Positions 47,530 to 57,049 of a stretch of DNA of 64,000 nucleotides are shown here, piece after piece. Under the pieces are notes generated by a model. The model was not told the origin of the DNA and made no database searches. It worked only from the letters and a program-made list of their open reading frames with translations. Within the stretch, counting starts at the first letter, position 1. Every line of letters starts with the position of its first letter. The position numbers and the translations under genes are program-made. Origin of the DNA: Burkholderiaceae bacterium (GTDB taxonomy: Bacteria > Pseudomonadota > Gammaproteobacteria > Burkholderiales > Burkholderiaceae_E); the NCBI GenBank assembly GCA_024235875.1, contig JACKLP010000005.1, positions 62,001 through 126,000 of the forward strand, read 5' to 3'.

Positions 47530-47982
47530 ATGGGCAACTTCGGGACCAACCGCCGCTTGCGGGCCTTGGTCGCGCTTCGCGGCCTGGCTGCGCTCGATGC
47601 CGACGAGGTGGTCTATTTCAACTATGCGGATCCCCTCACGGGCGAGCATCGCTATCGATTGCGAATGCCGGCGGGCGGTCTGGCCTGCGACGCCTTCTGG
47701 TCGGTGACGATGTACCGGATCGAGGCCGATGGCCGCCGTTTCCTGCTCGAGAACCCAATCGGTCGCTACCTGATCAACGACCGCACGCCGGGCCTGAGGC
47801 GCAGCGCAGACGGGTCCCTGACGATCGCCATCCAGGTCGAGCGTCCGGCGGCGTCGGACGACGCCGCGAACTGGCTACCGGCGCCAATTGGCGAATGCTC
47901 GATGGTGCTGCGCGCGTATCATCCCCGCGCCGAACTACGCGGCGATCATCCCGTCCTGCCGACGCTCGAGCGCATCGACTGA
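47530..47982 (+). CDS. DUF1214-domain protein, probably a truncated remnant
   Basis: A 150-residue reading frame with the DUF1214 fold: DAFWSVTMYRIEADGRRFLLENPIGRYLINDRTPGL and ANWLPAPIGECSMVLRAYHP. Most proteins with this ending, as I recall them, carry a DUF1254 domain in front, joined through a GNFGT-like linker. Here the linker HPQMGNFGTN is present, but the DUF1254 part is absent: homology starts upstream of the ATG and then stops. The frame stays open back to a GTG at 47377, beside the SDR start, but that part has no family character and no ribosome site. It is more likely a gene fragment than a functional gene. Confidence 0.55.
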   Translation: MGNFGTNRRLRALVALRGLAALDADEVVYFNYADPLTGEHRYRLRMPAGGLACDAFWSVTMYRIEADGRRFLLENPIGRYLINDRTPGLRRSADGSLTIAIQVERPAASDDAANWLPAPIGECSMVLRAYHPRAELRGDHPVLPTLERID

Positions 47983-48065
47983 TCGCGACGCCACGTTCGC
48001 CTCGTCGCGGCCGAATCCGGCGACCACGCGAGCCCGCCGACGCCGGGCGTCGTCCCTGTCGAGAT

Positions 48066-48884
48066 TCAGACGATCTCGGCCAGGAAGGCATCCACCGCGT
48101 CGTCGAAGGCCGCCGCGTTCTCGAGGTTCACCGCATGGCCGGCCTCGATGTCCACCACCCGGCAGCCGGGAATCCACTGGGCCGCATCGTTGCACAAGGG
48201 CTGGAACGCGCGCTCGAGCACGCCATTGGTGATCAACACCGGCGCCTGGATCCGATGGAGATCCTCGCGCACCGACAGCGCGCCACCCGCCACGTCGGTG
48301 AGGCGGGCAACGGCCATCGGGTCGGTGTTGCTGGCGGTCTCGGACATCGGGATGCGGATGTGCTCGGGGATGCGGCGCGCCCGTCGTGGATGGAAGGGCA
48401 AGGCCTCGATCGCCTCGCGGCCACCGGCCGCGATCGACATCGCGCGTGCGCGACGCTCGGCCGGCGATCCGAACAGATCGGGCGGCGCCAGTGCCGAAAC
48501 CGAGTTCGTGACGATGACGCCGAGCGTGTGCTCTGGGTGCTCGATCGCGTAGCGCAACACCAGGCCGCCGCCGAACGACTGGCCGCAGAGCATGATTCGT
48601 CCGGCGCCGAGGGACTCGCGCGCGCGCTCGAGCGCAGCGACCAGCGCGCCGACTTCGTACGCGGACGGGTCCTCGGGCGCCGGCGCGCCGCCATGCCCCC
48701 ACAGGTCGAACACCACCGGGCGAACGCGCCGGCGCAAGCGCTCGAGGTTCGGATCCCAGTTCCGGCGGCTGGACAGCATGCCGTGAACGAGGAACATGTA
48801 CGGCCCGGTGCCCCCGTCGACGGTCTCGTGCGGCAGGACCGCGCCGGCCGCAACCTGCTCGCCTTCTGGCCGGGCCGAACTCAT
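48066..48884 (-). CDS. Alpha/beta-hydrolase
   Basis: A 272-residue hydrolase. The nucleophile is S103 in CGQSFGGG, the oxyanion region is LVHGMLSSRRNW, and the histidine is in IEAGHAVNLEN. Members of this shape act as esterases, lactonases, C-C hydrolases of ring-cleavage products or enol-lactone hydrolases. It starts 10 nt after the thiolase stop on the same strand, which points to a late step of the same catabolic route. No signal peptide. Confidence 0.87.
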   Translation of the reverse strand: MSSARPEGEQVAAGAVLPHETVDGGTGPYMFLVHGMLSSRRNWDPNLERLRRRVRPVVFDLWGHGGAPAPEDPSAYEVGALVAALERARESLGAGRIMLCGQSFGGGLVLRYAIEHPEHTLGVIVTNSVSALAPPDLFGSPAERRARAMSIAAGGREAIEALPFHPRRARRIPEHIRIPMSETASNTDPMAVARLTDVAGGALSVREDLHRIQAPVLITNGVLERAFQPLCNDAAQWIPGCRVVDIEAGHAVNLENAAAFDDAVDAFLAEIV

Positions 48885-48894
48885 CGCGACCCGC

Positions 48895-50133
48895 TCAAAC
48901 GCGCTCGACGATGATTGCGGGCGCCATCCCACCGGCCGCGCACATCGTGACCAGGCCGCGCCGAAGGTCGCGGCGCTCCAGTTCGTCGATGATCGTGCCG
49001 ATCAGGATCGCTCCCGTGGCGCCGATCGGATGACCGAGCGCGATCGATCCGCCATTGACATTGACCCGGTCGCGATCGAGCTTCAGGTCGCGGATGAACT
49101 TCTCGGACACCACCGCGAAGGCCTCGTTGATCTCGAACAGGTCGATGTCGTCGAGCGTGAGCCCGGCCTTCGCGAGTACCTTCTTCGCGGCCGGCACCGG
49201 CGCATTGAGCATCAGCGTGGGGCAGTCGCCCACATTGGCCATGGCCACCACGCGCGCGCGCGGCTTGAGGCCATGCTTCCTGGCGTAGGCGGGCGACGCC
49301 AGCAGCAAGGCCGCCGCACCGTCGACGACCCCCGAGGAGTTGCCCGCGTGATGGAAGAACTGGATGTCGACGTCCGGATAGACCTTGTTGATGAGCTGGC
49401 GGTAGGTATTGCCGCGATCGTCGAGCTCGACGTCGGCCATGGCGGCGAAGGCCGGCTTCAGGCCGGCGAGGCCCTCGAGCGTGGTCTGCGGCCGCGGGTA
49501 TTCCTCGTGGTCGAGCGCGAGCGTGCCATCGGCCTTGTAGACCTTGATCAGGCTGCGATCGAAATGACCGTTGGCGATCGCTTGCGCGGCCTTGCGCTGG
49601 CTTTCCACGCCGGCGGCGTCGAGGTCGCCGCGCGTAAAGCCTTCCATGGTCGCGATCGCGTCGGCACATACCCCCTGGTGCGACTGCGGATGGTTGGCGC
49701 GCAGGCGCAGGTTGCCGGCATCCATCATCGGCGGTCCGTCGCCGTTGGCGCGGCGCCCGGGCATCGACATCATCTCGGTGCCGCCCGCGACCACCAGTTC
49801 CTCCATGCCCGACATGATCGACGCGGCCGCCAGGTTCACGCTCGTGATGCCCGAGCCGCAGAAGCGATCCAGCGTCACGCCGCTGGCGCGCTGGTCATAA
49901 CCGGCGTCCAGCGCCGCCATCCGGCCGAGATCTCCGCCCTGGCCGGCGACCTGGGCGGCCGTGCCCCAGATGATGTCGTCGACTTCGGCGGTGTCGATGC
50001 CGGTGCGCTCGGCGAGCGCCTTGAGCACCGCCGCACCCAGGTGCTGCGGGTGCATCTCGGCCAACGCGCCCTTGCCGAGCTTGCCAATGCCACGCGGCGT
50101 GCGGCAGGCGTCGATGATCAGGGCTTCGGTCAT
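48895..50133 (-). CDS. Acetyl-CoA acyltransferase (thiolase)
   Basis: A 412-residue thiolase. The nucleophilic cysteine is C92 in DRFCGSGITS; NEAFA, GGSIALGHPIGATGA with its histidine, and CAAGGMAPAIIVERV with the second cysteine complete the active site. It cleaves a 3-ketoacyl-CoA, releasing acetyl-CoA. Length and motifs fit degradative thiolases more than PhaA, but the two are hard to separate. The ATG at 50133 has GAGGTGAAA upstream. Confidence 0.92.
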   Translation of the reverse strand: MTEALIIDACRTPRGIGKLGKGALAEMHPQHLGAAVLKALAERTGIDTAEVDDIIWGTAAQVAGQGGDLGRMAALDAGYDQRASGVTLDRFCGSGITSVNLAAASIMSGMEELVVAGGTEMMSMPGRRANGDGPPMMDAGNLRLRANHPQSHQGVCADAIATMEGFTRGDLDAAGVESQRKAAQAIANGHFDRSLIKVYKADGTLALDHEEYPRPQTTLEGLAGLKPAFAAMADVELDDRGNTYRQLINKVYPDVDIQFFHHAGNSSGVVDGAAALLLASPAYARKHGLKPRARVVAMANVGDCPTLMLNAPVPAAKKVLAKAGLTLDDIDLFEINEAFAVVSEKFIRDLKLDRDRVNVNGGSIALGHPIGATGAILIGTIIDELERRDLRRGLVTMCAAGGMAPAIIVERV

Positions 50134-50211
50134 GGTTTCACCTCGAATTGCGGATGTCGGGAGCTTCGGATTGGCTCGCATGTTAAGCCATGCCGCCCAA
50201 GGCCGCGGGTT

Positions 50212-52458
50212 TCAGGCGAAATCGACATGACGTGACAGCGGCAGCGCCCGAATCCTCTTGCCGGTCGCCGCGAAGATCGCGTTGGCAAGCGCCGGCGCCG
50301 CGGGTGGCGTGCCGGGTTCGCCAATGCCGCGGATACGGCTGCCATTCTCGAGGATCCTGACCGCGATCGGCGGGCACTGGGCAAGTCGCATCAGACCATA
50401 GTCGTGGAAATTGGATTGTTCGACCCGGCCGCCCTTGACGGTGATCGCGCCCTGGATCGCCGCCGTCAGGCCGAAGACCATGCCCGATTGCACCTGTGCC
50501 TCCAGGTTGCGCGGATCCAGGGCGACACCGACATCGGCCGCCGCGTGGGCCTTGACCAGCCGAATCCGCCCGTCGACCACCGCCACCTCGATGACTTCGG
50601 CCGTCGGTACGCCGAACGAGAGCACGAAGGCCATGCCACGCGCGTGCCCCGGCGGGAGCTCGCCGCCCCAGTCGGACATCTCCGCGACCGCCTCGATCAC
50701 CTTGCGACTCGGCACATGGTCGATCAGATCGAGCCGCATCTTCAGCGGATCGCGGCCCGTCGCGTGGGCGATCTCGTCGATCGAACATTCGTGGAAAAAG
50801 CCGTTTTGCGAATTGCCCACCGAACGCCAGGAGCTCACCGGCAGCATCTCGGGCACCCGATAGCCGGTGACGCGGTAGTTGGGAATCCGATACGGCTGGT
50901 CCCACGCGCCCTGGACGATGGTCAGGTCCGGACCCGGCATCGCCATGCCGATCCGGCCCATCTGCGACGACATCACCGACTGGCAGGCGACGCTCAGGTC
51001 GAGCGCCGCGGGCCCGCCCTCGCCCACCGTCGCTCGAAGCCGGGCGACGGCCATCGGACGATAGAAGTCGTGGGCGGTGTCTTCCTCGCGCGACCAGGTG
51101 AGCTGCACCGGCGTGCCCGGCATCGCCTTGGCGACATGGACCGCATACTTGACGAAATCCATCTCGGCGCGCCGCCCGAATCCACCCCCCATCATCGTGG
51201 TGTGGATCCGTACGCGCGACTGGTCGATGTCGGCGATCCGCGCCGCGTCCGCACGCGCCTGGGTCGGCGCCTGATTGCCGGCCCAGACGTCTAGCCGCCC
51301 GTCGCGAAGCCACGCGGTCGCGTTCATCGGCTCCATGGTGGCATGCGCGAGGTAGGGCACCTCGTACTGTGCTTCGATCACCCGGCCGTCGCCCTTGGAA
51401 AACGCGGCGTCGACGTCGCCGTCGTTGCGCTTGCGGCTGTCACGGTGCGCTTCATCGAACGACGAGACGACCTTCGCCATCATGTCTTCGGAGCTCGCGA
51501 GGTAGGCGGCGGGCGCCCACTCGATCCTGATCGCGGCGGCGGCCCGGAACGCGTACCAGGTGTTGGTCGCGACGACCACGACCCCCCCCGCGAGCGGGAC
51601 GACTTTTCTCACGCCGGGCATGCGTTCCGCCTCGCTCGCGTCGAACGATTTCATGGCGGCGCCCAGGTGCGGGTTCATTCGCAGACTGGCGAACAAGACG
51701 CCCTTGGGACGGACATCGATGCCAAAGCGCGCGCGGCCCGTGCACTTGGCGTGCATGTCGACGCGCGGCAGCGACTTGCCGAGCAACTGCCAGTCCGATC
51801 GCGGCTTGAGCTCGGGCTCGGCCGGGAGCGACACCCGGGTCGCATCGCTTGCCAGCTCGGGATAGCGCAGGCGCTTGCCATCAGGGGCATGGACGGCGCC
51901 ATCGGCGACCCTCAGCGACGCGACCGGAGCGCCCAGGCGAGCGGCGGCCGCTTCGAGCAACGCGTAGCGCGCGGCCGCGCCCGCGACCCGCATCTTCTCG
52001 TACGCATCCACGATCGACGACGACCCCCCGGTGATCTGCATGCCCAGGAAACGGGCCGGCACCTGCATGAATTCGCGCACGTGCTCGGCGACCCAGCCTT
52101 CGTCGGTCGGCGCGAATGGGGCCCCTTCCTCCAGGACCGCCGCGTTGTAGTAGGTGCTCGATGCGGGTCCATGCTCGACCCGAACCGCGTCCCAGGGGAG
52201 CGAGAGTTCCTCGGCGACGAGCGCCGCCAGCGTCGTATGCACGCCCTGTCCCATCTCGGCGCGCGGCGCGATGATCGTGACGCCCTTGTCGTCGATCCGA
52301 ACGTATGGCGTCAGGCTCGCCTGGCCCTCGGGCAGGTCCTCGAGAAGCGGGTTGGGCAGCGGCTGCCGATATTTCCAGTAGCCGAACACGACGCCGGCGC
52401 CGACCGCGGCCGAACCGACCAGGAATGTGCGCCGGGCAATGCTTGCAAGACGTCCCAT
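50212..52458 (-). CDS. Isoquinoline-oxidoreductase-type molybdenum subunit (IorB-like)
   Basis: A 748-residue xanthine-oxidase-family large subunit of the type without an FAD partner. It has a twin-arginine signal ARRTFLVGSAAVGAG (RR at 9-10), so the complex is exported folded. MGQGVHTTLAALVAEEL, MMGGGFGRR, PVSSWRSVGNSQNGFF and the active-site glutamate in GIGEPGTPPAAP are visible. Enzymes of this class hydroxylate N-heterocycles or oxidise aldehydes using water as the oxygen source. It begins 4 nt after the small subunit gene. Confidence 0.9.
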   Translation of the reverse strand: MGRLASIARRTFLVGSAAVGAGVVFGYWKYRQPLPNPLLEDLPEGQASLTPYVRIDDKGVTIIAPRAEMGQGVHTTLAALVAEELSLPWDAVRVEHGPASSTYYNAAVLEEGAPFAPTDEGWVAEHVREFMQVPARFLGMQITGGSSSIVDAYEKMRVAGAAARYALLEAAAARLGAPVASLRVADGAVHAPDGKRLRYPELASDATRVSLPAEPELKPRSDWQLLGKSLPRVDMHAKCTGRARFGIDVRPKGVLFASLRMNPHLGAAMKSFDASEAERMPGVRKVVPLAGGVVVVATNTWYAFRAAAAIRIEWAPAAYLASSEDMMAKVVSSFDEAHRDSRKRNDGDVDAAFSKGDGRVIEAQYEVPYLAHATMEPMNATAWLRDGRLDVWAGNQAPTQARADAARIADIDQSRVRIHTTMMGGGFGRRAEMDFVKYAVHVAKAMPGTPVQLTWSREEDTAHDFYRPMAVARLRATVGEGGPAALDLSVACQSVMSSQMGRIGMAMPGPDLTIVQGAWDQPYRIPNYRVTGYRVPEMLPVSSWRSVGNSQNGFFHECSIDEIAHATGRDPLKMRLDLIDHVPSRKVIEAVAEMSDWGGELPPGHARGMAFVLSFGVPTAEVIEVAVVDGRIRLVKAHAAADVGVALDPRNLEAQVQSGMVFGLTAAIQGAITVKGGRVEQSNFHDYGLMRLAQCPPIAVRILENGSRIRGIGEPGTPPAAPALANAIFAATGKRIRALPLSRHVDFA

Positions 52459-52462
52459 GGCC

Positions 52463-52921
52463 TCAGCCCCCGTTGAGCTTGGCTGCGGCTGTCTTGACCG
52501 CCGCACGAATCCGCGGATAGGTGCCACATCGGCACAGGTTGCCCGACATGGCGGCATCGATCGAATCGTCGCTCGGGCGCGGATCAGCGACCAGCAACGC
52601 GGCCGCCGCCATGATCTGTCCGGACTGGCAATACCCGCATTGCGCGACCTGATGCTCGATCCACGCCTGCTGGACGGCATGCAGCGCCGACGGGCTCCCA
52701 AGCCCCTCGATCGTGGTGACGGCGCCATCGACCTGGCCGACCGGCGTGACACAGGCGCGTACCGGCTTGCCATCGACATGCACGGTGCACGCGCCACACA
52801 GTGCCATGCCGCAGCCGAACTTGGTGCCGGTGAGCCCGAGCTCGTCGCGCAGGACCCAGAGCAGCGGCATCTCGGGGGGCACGTCCACGTCGTGCGCCGC
52901 GCCGTTGATGTTCAGTTTCAT
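52463..52921 (-). CDS. 2Fe-2S subunit of the isoquinoline-oxidoreductase-type enzyme (IorA-like)
   Basis: A 152-residue protein with two [2Fe-2S] sites: the plant-ferredoxin type in [17 protein letters not shown] with C88-type RAC, and the helical type in [10 protein letters not shown] and CRCGTYPRI. It lacks its own signal and would be exported with its Tat-bearing partner. It transfers electrons from the molybdenum site to an external acceptor, usually a cytochrome; no cytochrome gene is adjacent. The ATG at 52921 is chosen because the family starts at [12 protein letters not shown]. Confidence 0.92.
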   Translation of the reverse strand: MKLNINGAAHDVDVPPEMPLLWVLRDELGLTGTKFGCGMALCGACTVHVDGKPVRACVTPVGQVDGAVTTIEGLGSPSALHAVQQAWIEHQVAQCGYCQSGQIMAAAALLVADPRPSDDSIDAAMSGNLCRCGTYPRIRAAVKTAAAKLNGG

Positions 52922-53138
52922 GAAGGATTCCGTCTCGTCATCTTCCCTAGGATACGTCGTTGGATCCGCAGCGAGCCTTGCAGGCTGCGTCAATCGATCT
53001 TCCGACGACGCCATGTCGCGCCGCCCGGCCGTTCCGACATTCGGGCCGTGGTCACGAACCCATGCGCGAGACTCACACTGGCACGCCTACACGATCGCGT
53101 TCGGGCCGATATCGGCCACGACTCCGGGAGCCACCACC

Positions 53139-53987
53139 ATGACCATCACGATCACGCCGCTCGACGACAGCTTCGCCGTACAGGTATCCGGGATTCAGCC
53201 GTCCGGCGCCGTGCGCGCCGAGGACATCGCCGCCATGCGCAAGGCGCTGACCGCGCATGGCGTGGTCGTGATCCGGGGCCAGAAATTCGACGACCGCGAA
53301 CACATCGAGTTCAGCCGGCACTTCGGCGAGCTCGAGATCCACACGCAGCGCGCGTGGCTGCTACCCGACATGCCGGAGATCCTCGCCCTGAACAATCGGG
53401 GCGAGCGGGGAACCAAGCCGATCATGAACGGTGGCTCCTACTGGCACAGCGACGTGAGCTACAAGGCGATGCCGCCGATGGGATCGCTGCTCCATGCCAT
53501 CGAGATCCCGCCAGAGGGCGGTGACACGCTGTACTCGAACATGTGCGAGGCCTACGACGCACTCGACGACGAGACCAAGACCCTGATCGACGGTCGACGC
53601 GCGATCCATTCATACGCGCACCGCTACCAGGCCCAGGCCGCCGGCGATCCCGAGCGCCCGCAACTCACGGCGGAACAACTTGCCGAGATCCCGGCGGTCG
53701 GCCATCCGATGGTCCGCACGCACCCCGAGACCGGTCGCAAGGCCTTGTTCGTCAACGAGGGCTTCACGACCGGCATCGAGGGCATGGACGACGCCGAGGC
53801 CAGGGCCTTGCTCGATCGCCTGTTCGCGCACTGCGTCGATCCACGCTTCGTGTACCGGCACCGTTGGCAGGTCGACGATCTGGTCTTCTGGGACAACCGG
53901 ATGACCCAGCACAGCGCGACCTCGTTCGACCAGCGCTTCAAGCGCAATATGCACCGCACCACCGTGGCGGGCGACGTCCCGGCCTGA
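53139..53987 (+). CDS. TauD/TfdA-family Fe(II)/2-oxoglutarate dioxygenase
   Basis: A 282-residue dioxygenase with the iron triad H103-x-D105 (YWHSDVSYK) and H258 (TQHSAT), plus arginines for 2-oxoglutarate near 269-273 (RNMHRTTVAG). Family members hydroxylate taurine, 2,4-D and other sulfonates, ethers or carboxylates; the exact substrate cannot be read. GGGAG precedes the start. It is divergent from the IorAB-type genes and convergent with a second TauD-family gene. Confidence 0.9.
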   Translation: MTITITPLDDSFAVQVSGIQPSGAVRAEDIAAMRKALTAHGVVVIRGQKFDDREHIEFSRHFGELEIHTQRAWLLPDMPEILALNNRGERGTKPIMNGGSYWHSDVSYKAMPPMGSLLHAIEIPPEGGDTLYSNMCEAYDALDDETKTLIDGRRAIHSYAHRYQAQAAGDPERPQLTAEQLAEIPAVGHPMVRTHPETGRKALFVNEGFTTGIEGMDDAEARALLDRLFAHCVDPRFVYRHRWQVDDLVFWDNRMTQHSATSFDQRFKRNMHRTTVAGDVPA

Positions 53988-54029
53988 ACGGCCGCGGCGC
54001 CGGTCGCGCGCGGGCACGCGCGCTCAGGC

Positions 54030-55031
54030 TCAGAGTTCCATCGGCCGACCGTTCATGATCATGTCGTGAACATTCAGGCCGGCCTGGGGCGAGTCCGGCG
54101 CCTCGAAGACCACGCGGCGATTCACGCGCCGATGCGGCCAATAGTCGGCCGTCGCATAGTGCTGGGTCGACCGGTTGTCCCAGACCGCGATGCCATGGGC
54201 CTCCCAGGAATGACTGATCATGAAATCCGGACGCGTGATCCAGTCGGATAGAAACCGCAGCATCGCCTGGCTCTCGCGGTAGTCGACTCCGTCGATGCGC
54301 TTGGTGAACGCGCGGTTGACGTACAGGCATTTGCGACCGCTGTCCGGGTGCTGGAGCACGACCGGGTGCTGAACGGGCGGAAACGCCCGAATCGCATTGA
54401 ACAACTGCGCTTCACCTTGGCGTTGCAGGGCTTCGCGGAATGCGCTGATCTCCCAGGTGTGCGTGGCCGTGAGGCCCTCCAGGTAGGCCTGGAGCCCGGG
54501 TGACAAGGCCGCGAAGGCCTTGCTCGTGCTGGCCCAGCAGGTGTTGCCGCCTGCTGGCGGGGTCTCGGTGATCTGGATCACCGTGCCGAGCGCGGGATAC
54601 TTCAGCCAGGTGATGTCGGTGTGCCAGCGATCGATATTGGGCGGGCGGTCCGGACCGTTGGTGATCAGCTCGACGTTGGGGTGCTCCGGCGATCGCTCGA
54701 AATAAGAGCCCGGCGCCGGCTGTCCGAAGACCGATGCCAGCGCGACCTGCTGGTCGGCCGTGATGCGTTGGGCCTCGAAGAAGATCACCTCGAAGTCCCA
54801 GAGTGCCTGGCGCAATTCCGCCTTTACATCGTCGGCGATCGGCCGCGTGAGATCGACGCCATCGATCCACGCGGCGAAATCGGGCATGCGCGGGCGCACG
54901 CCGATATGCCGGTATCGGCTGGCGATGTCGATCAGCGACTGCGCCGTGCGCGTGGTACTGCCGATCGCCGCGCGCGAGCGCGGGGTTTGCGTCGGCACCG
55001 CGCCGGAATCGTCCGTCTGTACGGTCGCCAT
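54030..55031 (-). CDS. TauD/TfdA-family dioxygenase, second copy
   Basis: A 333-residue relative of the preceding protein but not a recent duplicate: sequences differ through most of their length. The iron triad is H137-x-D139 (RWHTDITWLK) and the histidine in STQHYATADYWPHRR; RRVNRRVVF provides arginines for 2-oxoglutarate. The long basic N-terminus (about 45 residues) is unusual. GAGGAG is upstream of the ATG. With the TauD-type neighbour, the aminotransferase and xsc it may belong to sulfonate breakdown, but other substrates are possible. Confidence 0.88.
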   Translation of the reverse strand: MATVQTDDSGAVPTQTPRSRAAIGSTTRTAQSLIDIASRYRHIGVRPRMPDFAAWIDGVDLTRPIADDVKAELRQALWDFEVIFFEAQRITADQQVALASVFGQPAPGSYFERSPEHPNVELITNGPDRPPNIDRWHTDITWLKYPALGTVIQITETPPAGGNTCWASTSKAFAALSPGLQAYLEGLTATHTWEISAFREALQRQGEAQLFNAIRAFPPVQHPVVLQHPDSGRKCLYVNRAFTKRIDGVDYRESQAMLRFLSDWITRPDFMISHSWEAHGIAVWDNRSTQHYATADYWPHRRVNRRVVFEAPDSPQAGLNVHDMIMNGRPMEL

Positions 55032-55264
55032 GTTCCCGCTCCTCGGGCCGCATTGGCGGCCTTGTCAACGGGCCGGTTCGAATGGTCCGGCCATTGCGGG
55101 CATCGTATCCCGGAATCGTCGGGCTCACGAGTCCTTTCGACGGGTGCCGCTCGAGGTGCGAAAACACGCCCCGGCGCATTGACACGCCGACCGCAGGACT
55201 CGACCCTCGGACCTGAAGCACCACCAACCCGCTCGAGCGGCCCCGACCGCAGGAGGAATACCCG

Positions 55265-55660
55265 ATGGCCACCGTCAAACTGCTCACCGATGCCGATGCC
55301 AGCCCCGAGGCAAGAGAGGTCTTCGACGACATCCGCCGCACCCGCAACACCGACTATGTGAACAACTCCTGGCGCGCGATGGCGAACCACCCCGCGATGC
55401 TCAAGCGCAACTGGGAAAAGGCCAAGGCGGTGATGGCGCCGGGCGAACTCGACGCGTTGACCAAGGAACTGATCTACATCGCCGTCTCGATCATGAACGA
55501 CTGCGAGTACTGCATCCACACCCATACCCACTTCGCGCGGGGCAAGGGCATGACCGAGGCGCAATACGGCGAGATGCTCGTCGTGATCGGTCTGGCCACC
55601 GAGGGCAATCGCATGATGACCGCGATGCAGGTGCCGGTGGACGAGCGCTTCAAGGTCTGA
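55265..55660 (+). CDS. AhpD/carboxymuconolactone-decarboxylase-fold protein
   Basis: A 131-residue protein with the redox motif C80-x2-C83-x3-H87 (DCEYCIHTHTHFARGKGM), which in AhpD supports alkylhydroperoxide reduction. The fold and motif give a likely peroxidase or disulfide-reductase role; carboxymuconolactone decarboxylase activity is less likely because of the cysteines. AGGAGG precedes the start. It is divergent from the second TauD gene and is followed 51 bp later by the aminotransferase, so it may protect that pathway from oxidative by-products. Confidence 0.85.
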   Translation: MATVKLLTDADASPEAREVFDDIRRTRNTDYVNNSWRAMANHPAMLKRNWEKAKAVMAPGELDALTKELIYIAVSIMNDCEYCIHTHTHFARGKGMTEAQYGEMLVVIGLATEGNRMMTAMQVPVDERFKV

Positions 55661-55711
55661 ATCGAAGCACCGAGTTCGCCCTAGAATGGCCGATCCCCAG
55701 GAGACCCCCAC

Positions 55712-57031
55712 ATGAATGTCCCGCAGAACCTCGAGCACTACTGGATGCCCTACACCGACAACCGGCGCTTCAAGAAGTCGCCCAAGATGATCGTGTCGGC
55801 CAAGGACATGTACTACACGACCAGCGACGGGGAGGAGGTCCTGGATGGACTCGCGACCCTGTGGTGCGTCAATGCGGGCCATTGTCGCCCGCGGATCGTG
55901 GAGGCCATTCGCGAGCAGGCCGGCAAGCTCGACTACGCGTCGTCGTTCTCGCTTGGGCATCCGCTGCCGTTCCAGGTGGCCGAGCGCATCGCCGGGCTTG
56001 CGCCCGAGACGATGAACCACGTCTTCTACACGAACTCGGGTTCCGAGGCCGTGGACACGGCACTGAAGATCGCGCTGGCATTCCACCGTCTCAACGGCGA
56101 AGCCTCGCGCACTAAGTTCATCGGGCGCGAGAAGGGCTACCACGGCGTGAACCTGGCGGGCATCTCGGTCAGTGGCGTGCCAGCCAACCGCCACGCCTAT
56201 GCCGGCGCGCTGATTTCCGCCGATCACTTGCGCCACACGCAGGACCTGGGCTCACGGGCCTTTGTGCGCGGCTGCGCCGAATCGGGTGCCGACCTGGCCG
56301 ACGAACTCGAGAACCGCCTGATCCCGCTGCACGGCGCGCAGAACATCGCCGCCGTCATCGTGGAACCGGTATCGGGTGCCGGCGGCGTGCTGGTACCCCC
56401 GAAGGGCTACCTGCAGCGGCTGCGCGACATAACCGCCCGGCACGGGATCCTGCTGATCTTCGACGAGGTCATCACCGGGTTCGGACGCCTGGGCACCCCC
56501 TTCGCCGCCCAGTATTTCGGTGTCGAGCCGGACCTGATGACCTTCGCCAAGGCGATCACCTCCGGAACGGTTCCGCTCGGTGGCGTGATCGCGAGCGATC
56601 GCGTCTACGAGACCTTCATGAACTCGCCGGGCGCCGGTGTCGAGTTCGTCCACGGCTACACCTATTCCGGCCACCCGCTCGCCTGCGCGGCCGCGATGGG
56701 CACGCTCGACACCTATGCCGAGGAAGGCCTGTTGACCCGCGCCGCCGGCCCCATCGCGAGCGCGTTCGAGACCGGCGTACACGGCCTGCAGGGCCTGCCG
56801 CACGTGATCGACACCCGCAACCTGGGCCTGATGGGCGCGGTCGAACTCGCACCCAGGGCCGGCGCGCCGGGTGCACGCGGATTCGAGGCCTTCGAGAAGT
56901 GCTGGGCGCGTGGCGTATTCGTGCGCCCGATCGGCGACTGCCTGGCCTTCTGCCCGCCGCTGATCGTCGAGCAGCAGCACCTCGACCAGATGTTCGGCGC
57001 GGTCTCGGAAGTGCTCCAGCGGCTCGACTGA
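55712..57031 (+). CDS. Class III omega-amino acid:pyruvate aminotransferase
   Basis: A 439-residue PLP enzyme. The Schiff-base lysine is K280 in MTFAKAITSG; D251 in IFDEVITGFGR holds the pyridine ring; TNSGSEAVDTALK and IGREKGYHG bind phosphate. The sequence is closest in my recollection to beta-alanine:pyruvate aminotransferases (LWCVNAGH, HGYTYSGHP) and less like classical Tpa. Enzymes of this group accept omega-amino acids; taurine or hypotaurine would be converted to an aldehyde that xsc, 2 kb away, could use. That link is inferred from position. Confidence 0.88.
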   Translation: MNVPQNLEHYWMPYTDNRRFKKSPKMIVSAKDMYYTTSDGEEVLDGLATLWCVNAGHCRPRIVEAIREQAGKLDYASSFSLGHPLPFQVAERIAGLAPETMNHVFYTNSGSEAVDTALKIALAFHRLNGEASRTKFIGREKGYHGVNLAGISVSGVPANRHAYAGALISADHLRHTQDLGSRAFVRGCAESGADLADELENRLIPLHGAQNIAAVIVEPVSGAGGVLVPPKGYLQRLRDITARHGILLIFDEVITGFGRLGTPFAAQYFGVEPDLMTFAKAITSGTVPLGGVIASDRVYETFMNSPGAGVEFVHGYTYSGHPLACAAAMGTLDTYAEEGLLTRAAGPIASAFETGVHGLQGLPHVIDTRNLGLMGAVELAPRAGAPGARGFEAFEKCWARGVFVRPIGDCLAFCPPLIVEQQHLDQMFGAVSEVLQRLD

Positions 57032-57049
57032 GCCGCCGGGCCGGCAAGC

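Noticed and set aside
55046..55092. Two short G/C palindromes (GGCCGC/GCGGCC and GGCCGG/CCGGCC) upstream of the second TauD gene
   Set aside because: Six-bp G/C arms are expected by chance in DNA of this composition; there is no link to a regulator.
55712..57031. Calling the aminotransferase Tpa (taurine:pyruvate aminotransferase)
   Set aside because: The sequence looks closer to beta-alanine:pyruvate enzymes; taurine use is only suggested by nearby xsc.
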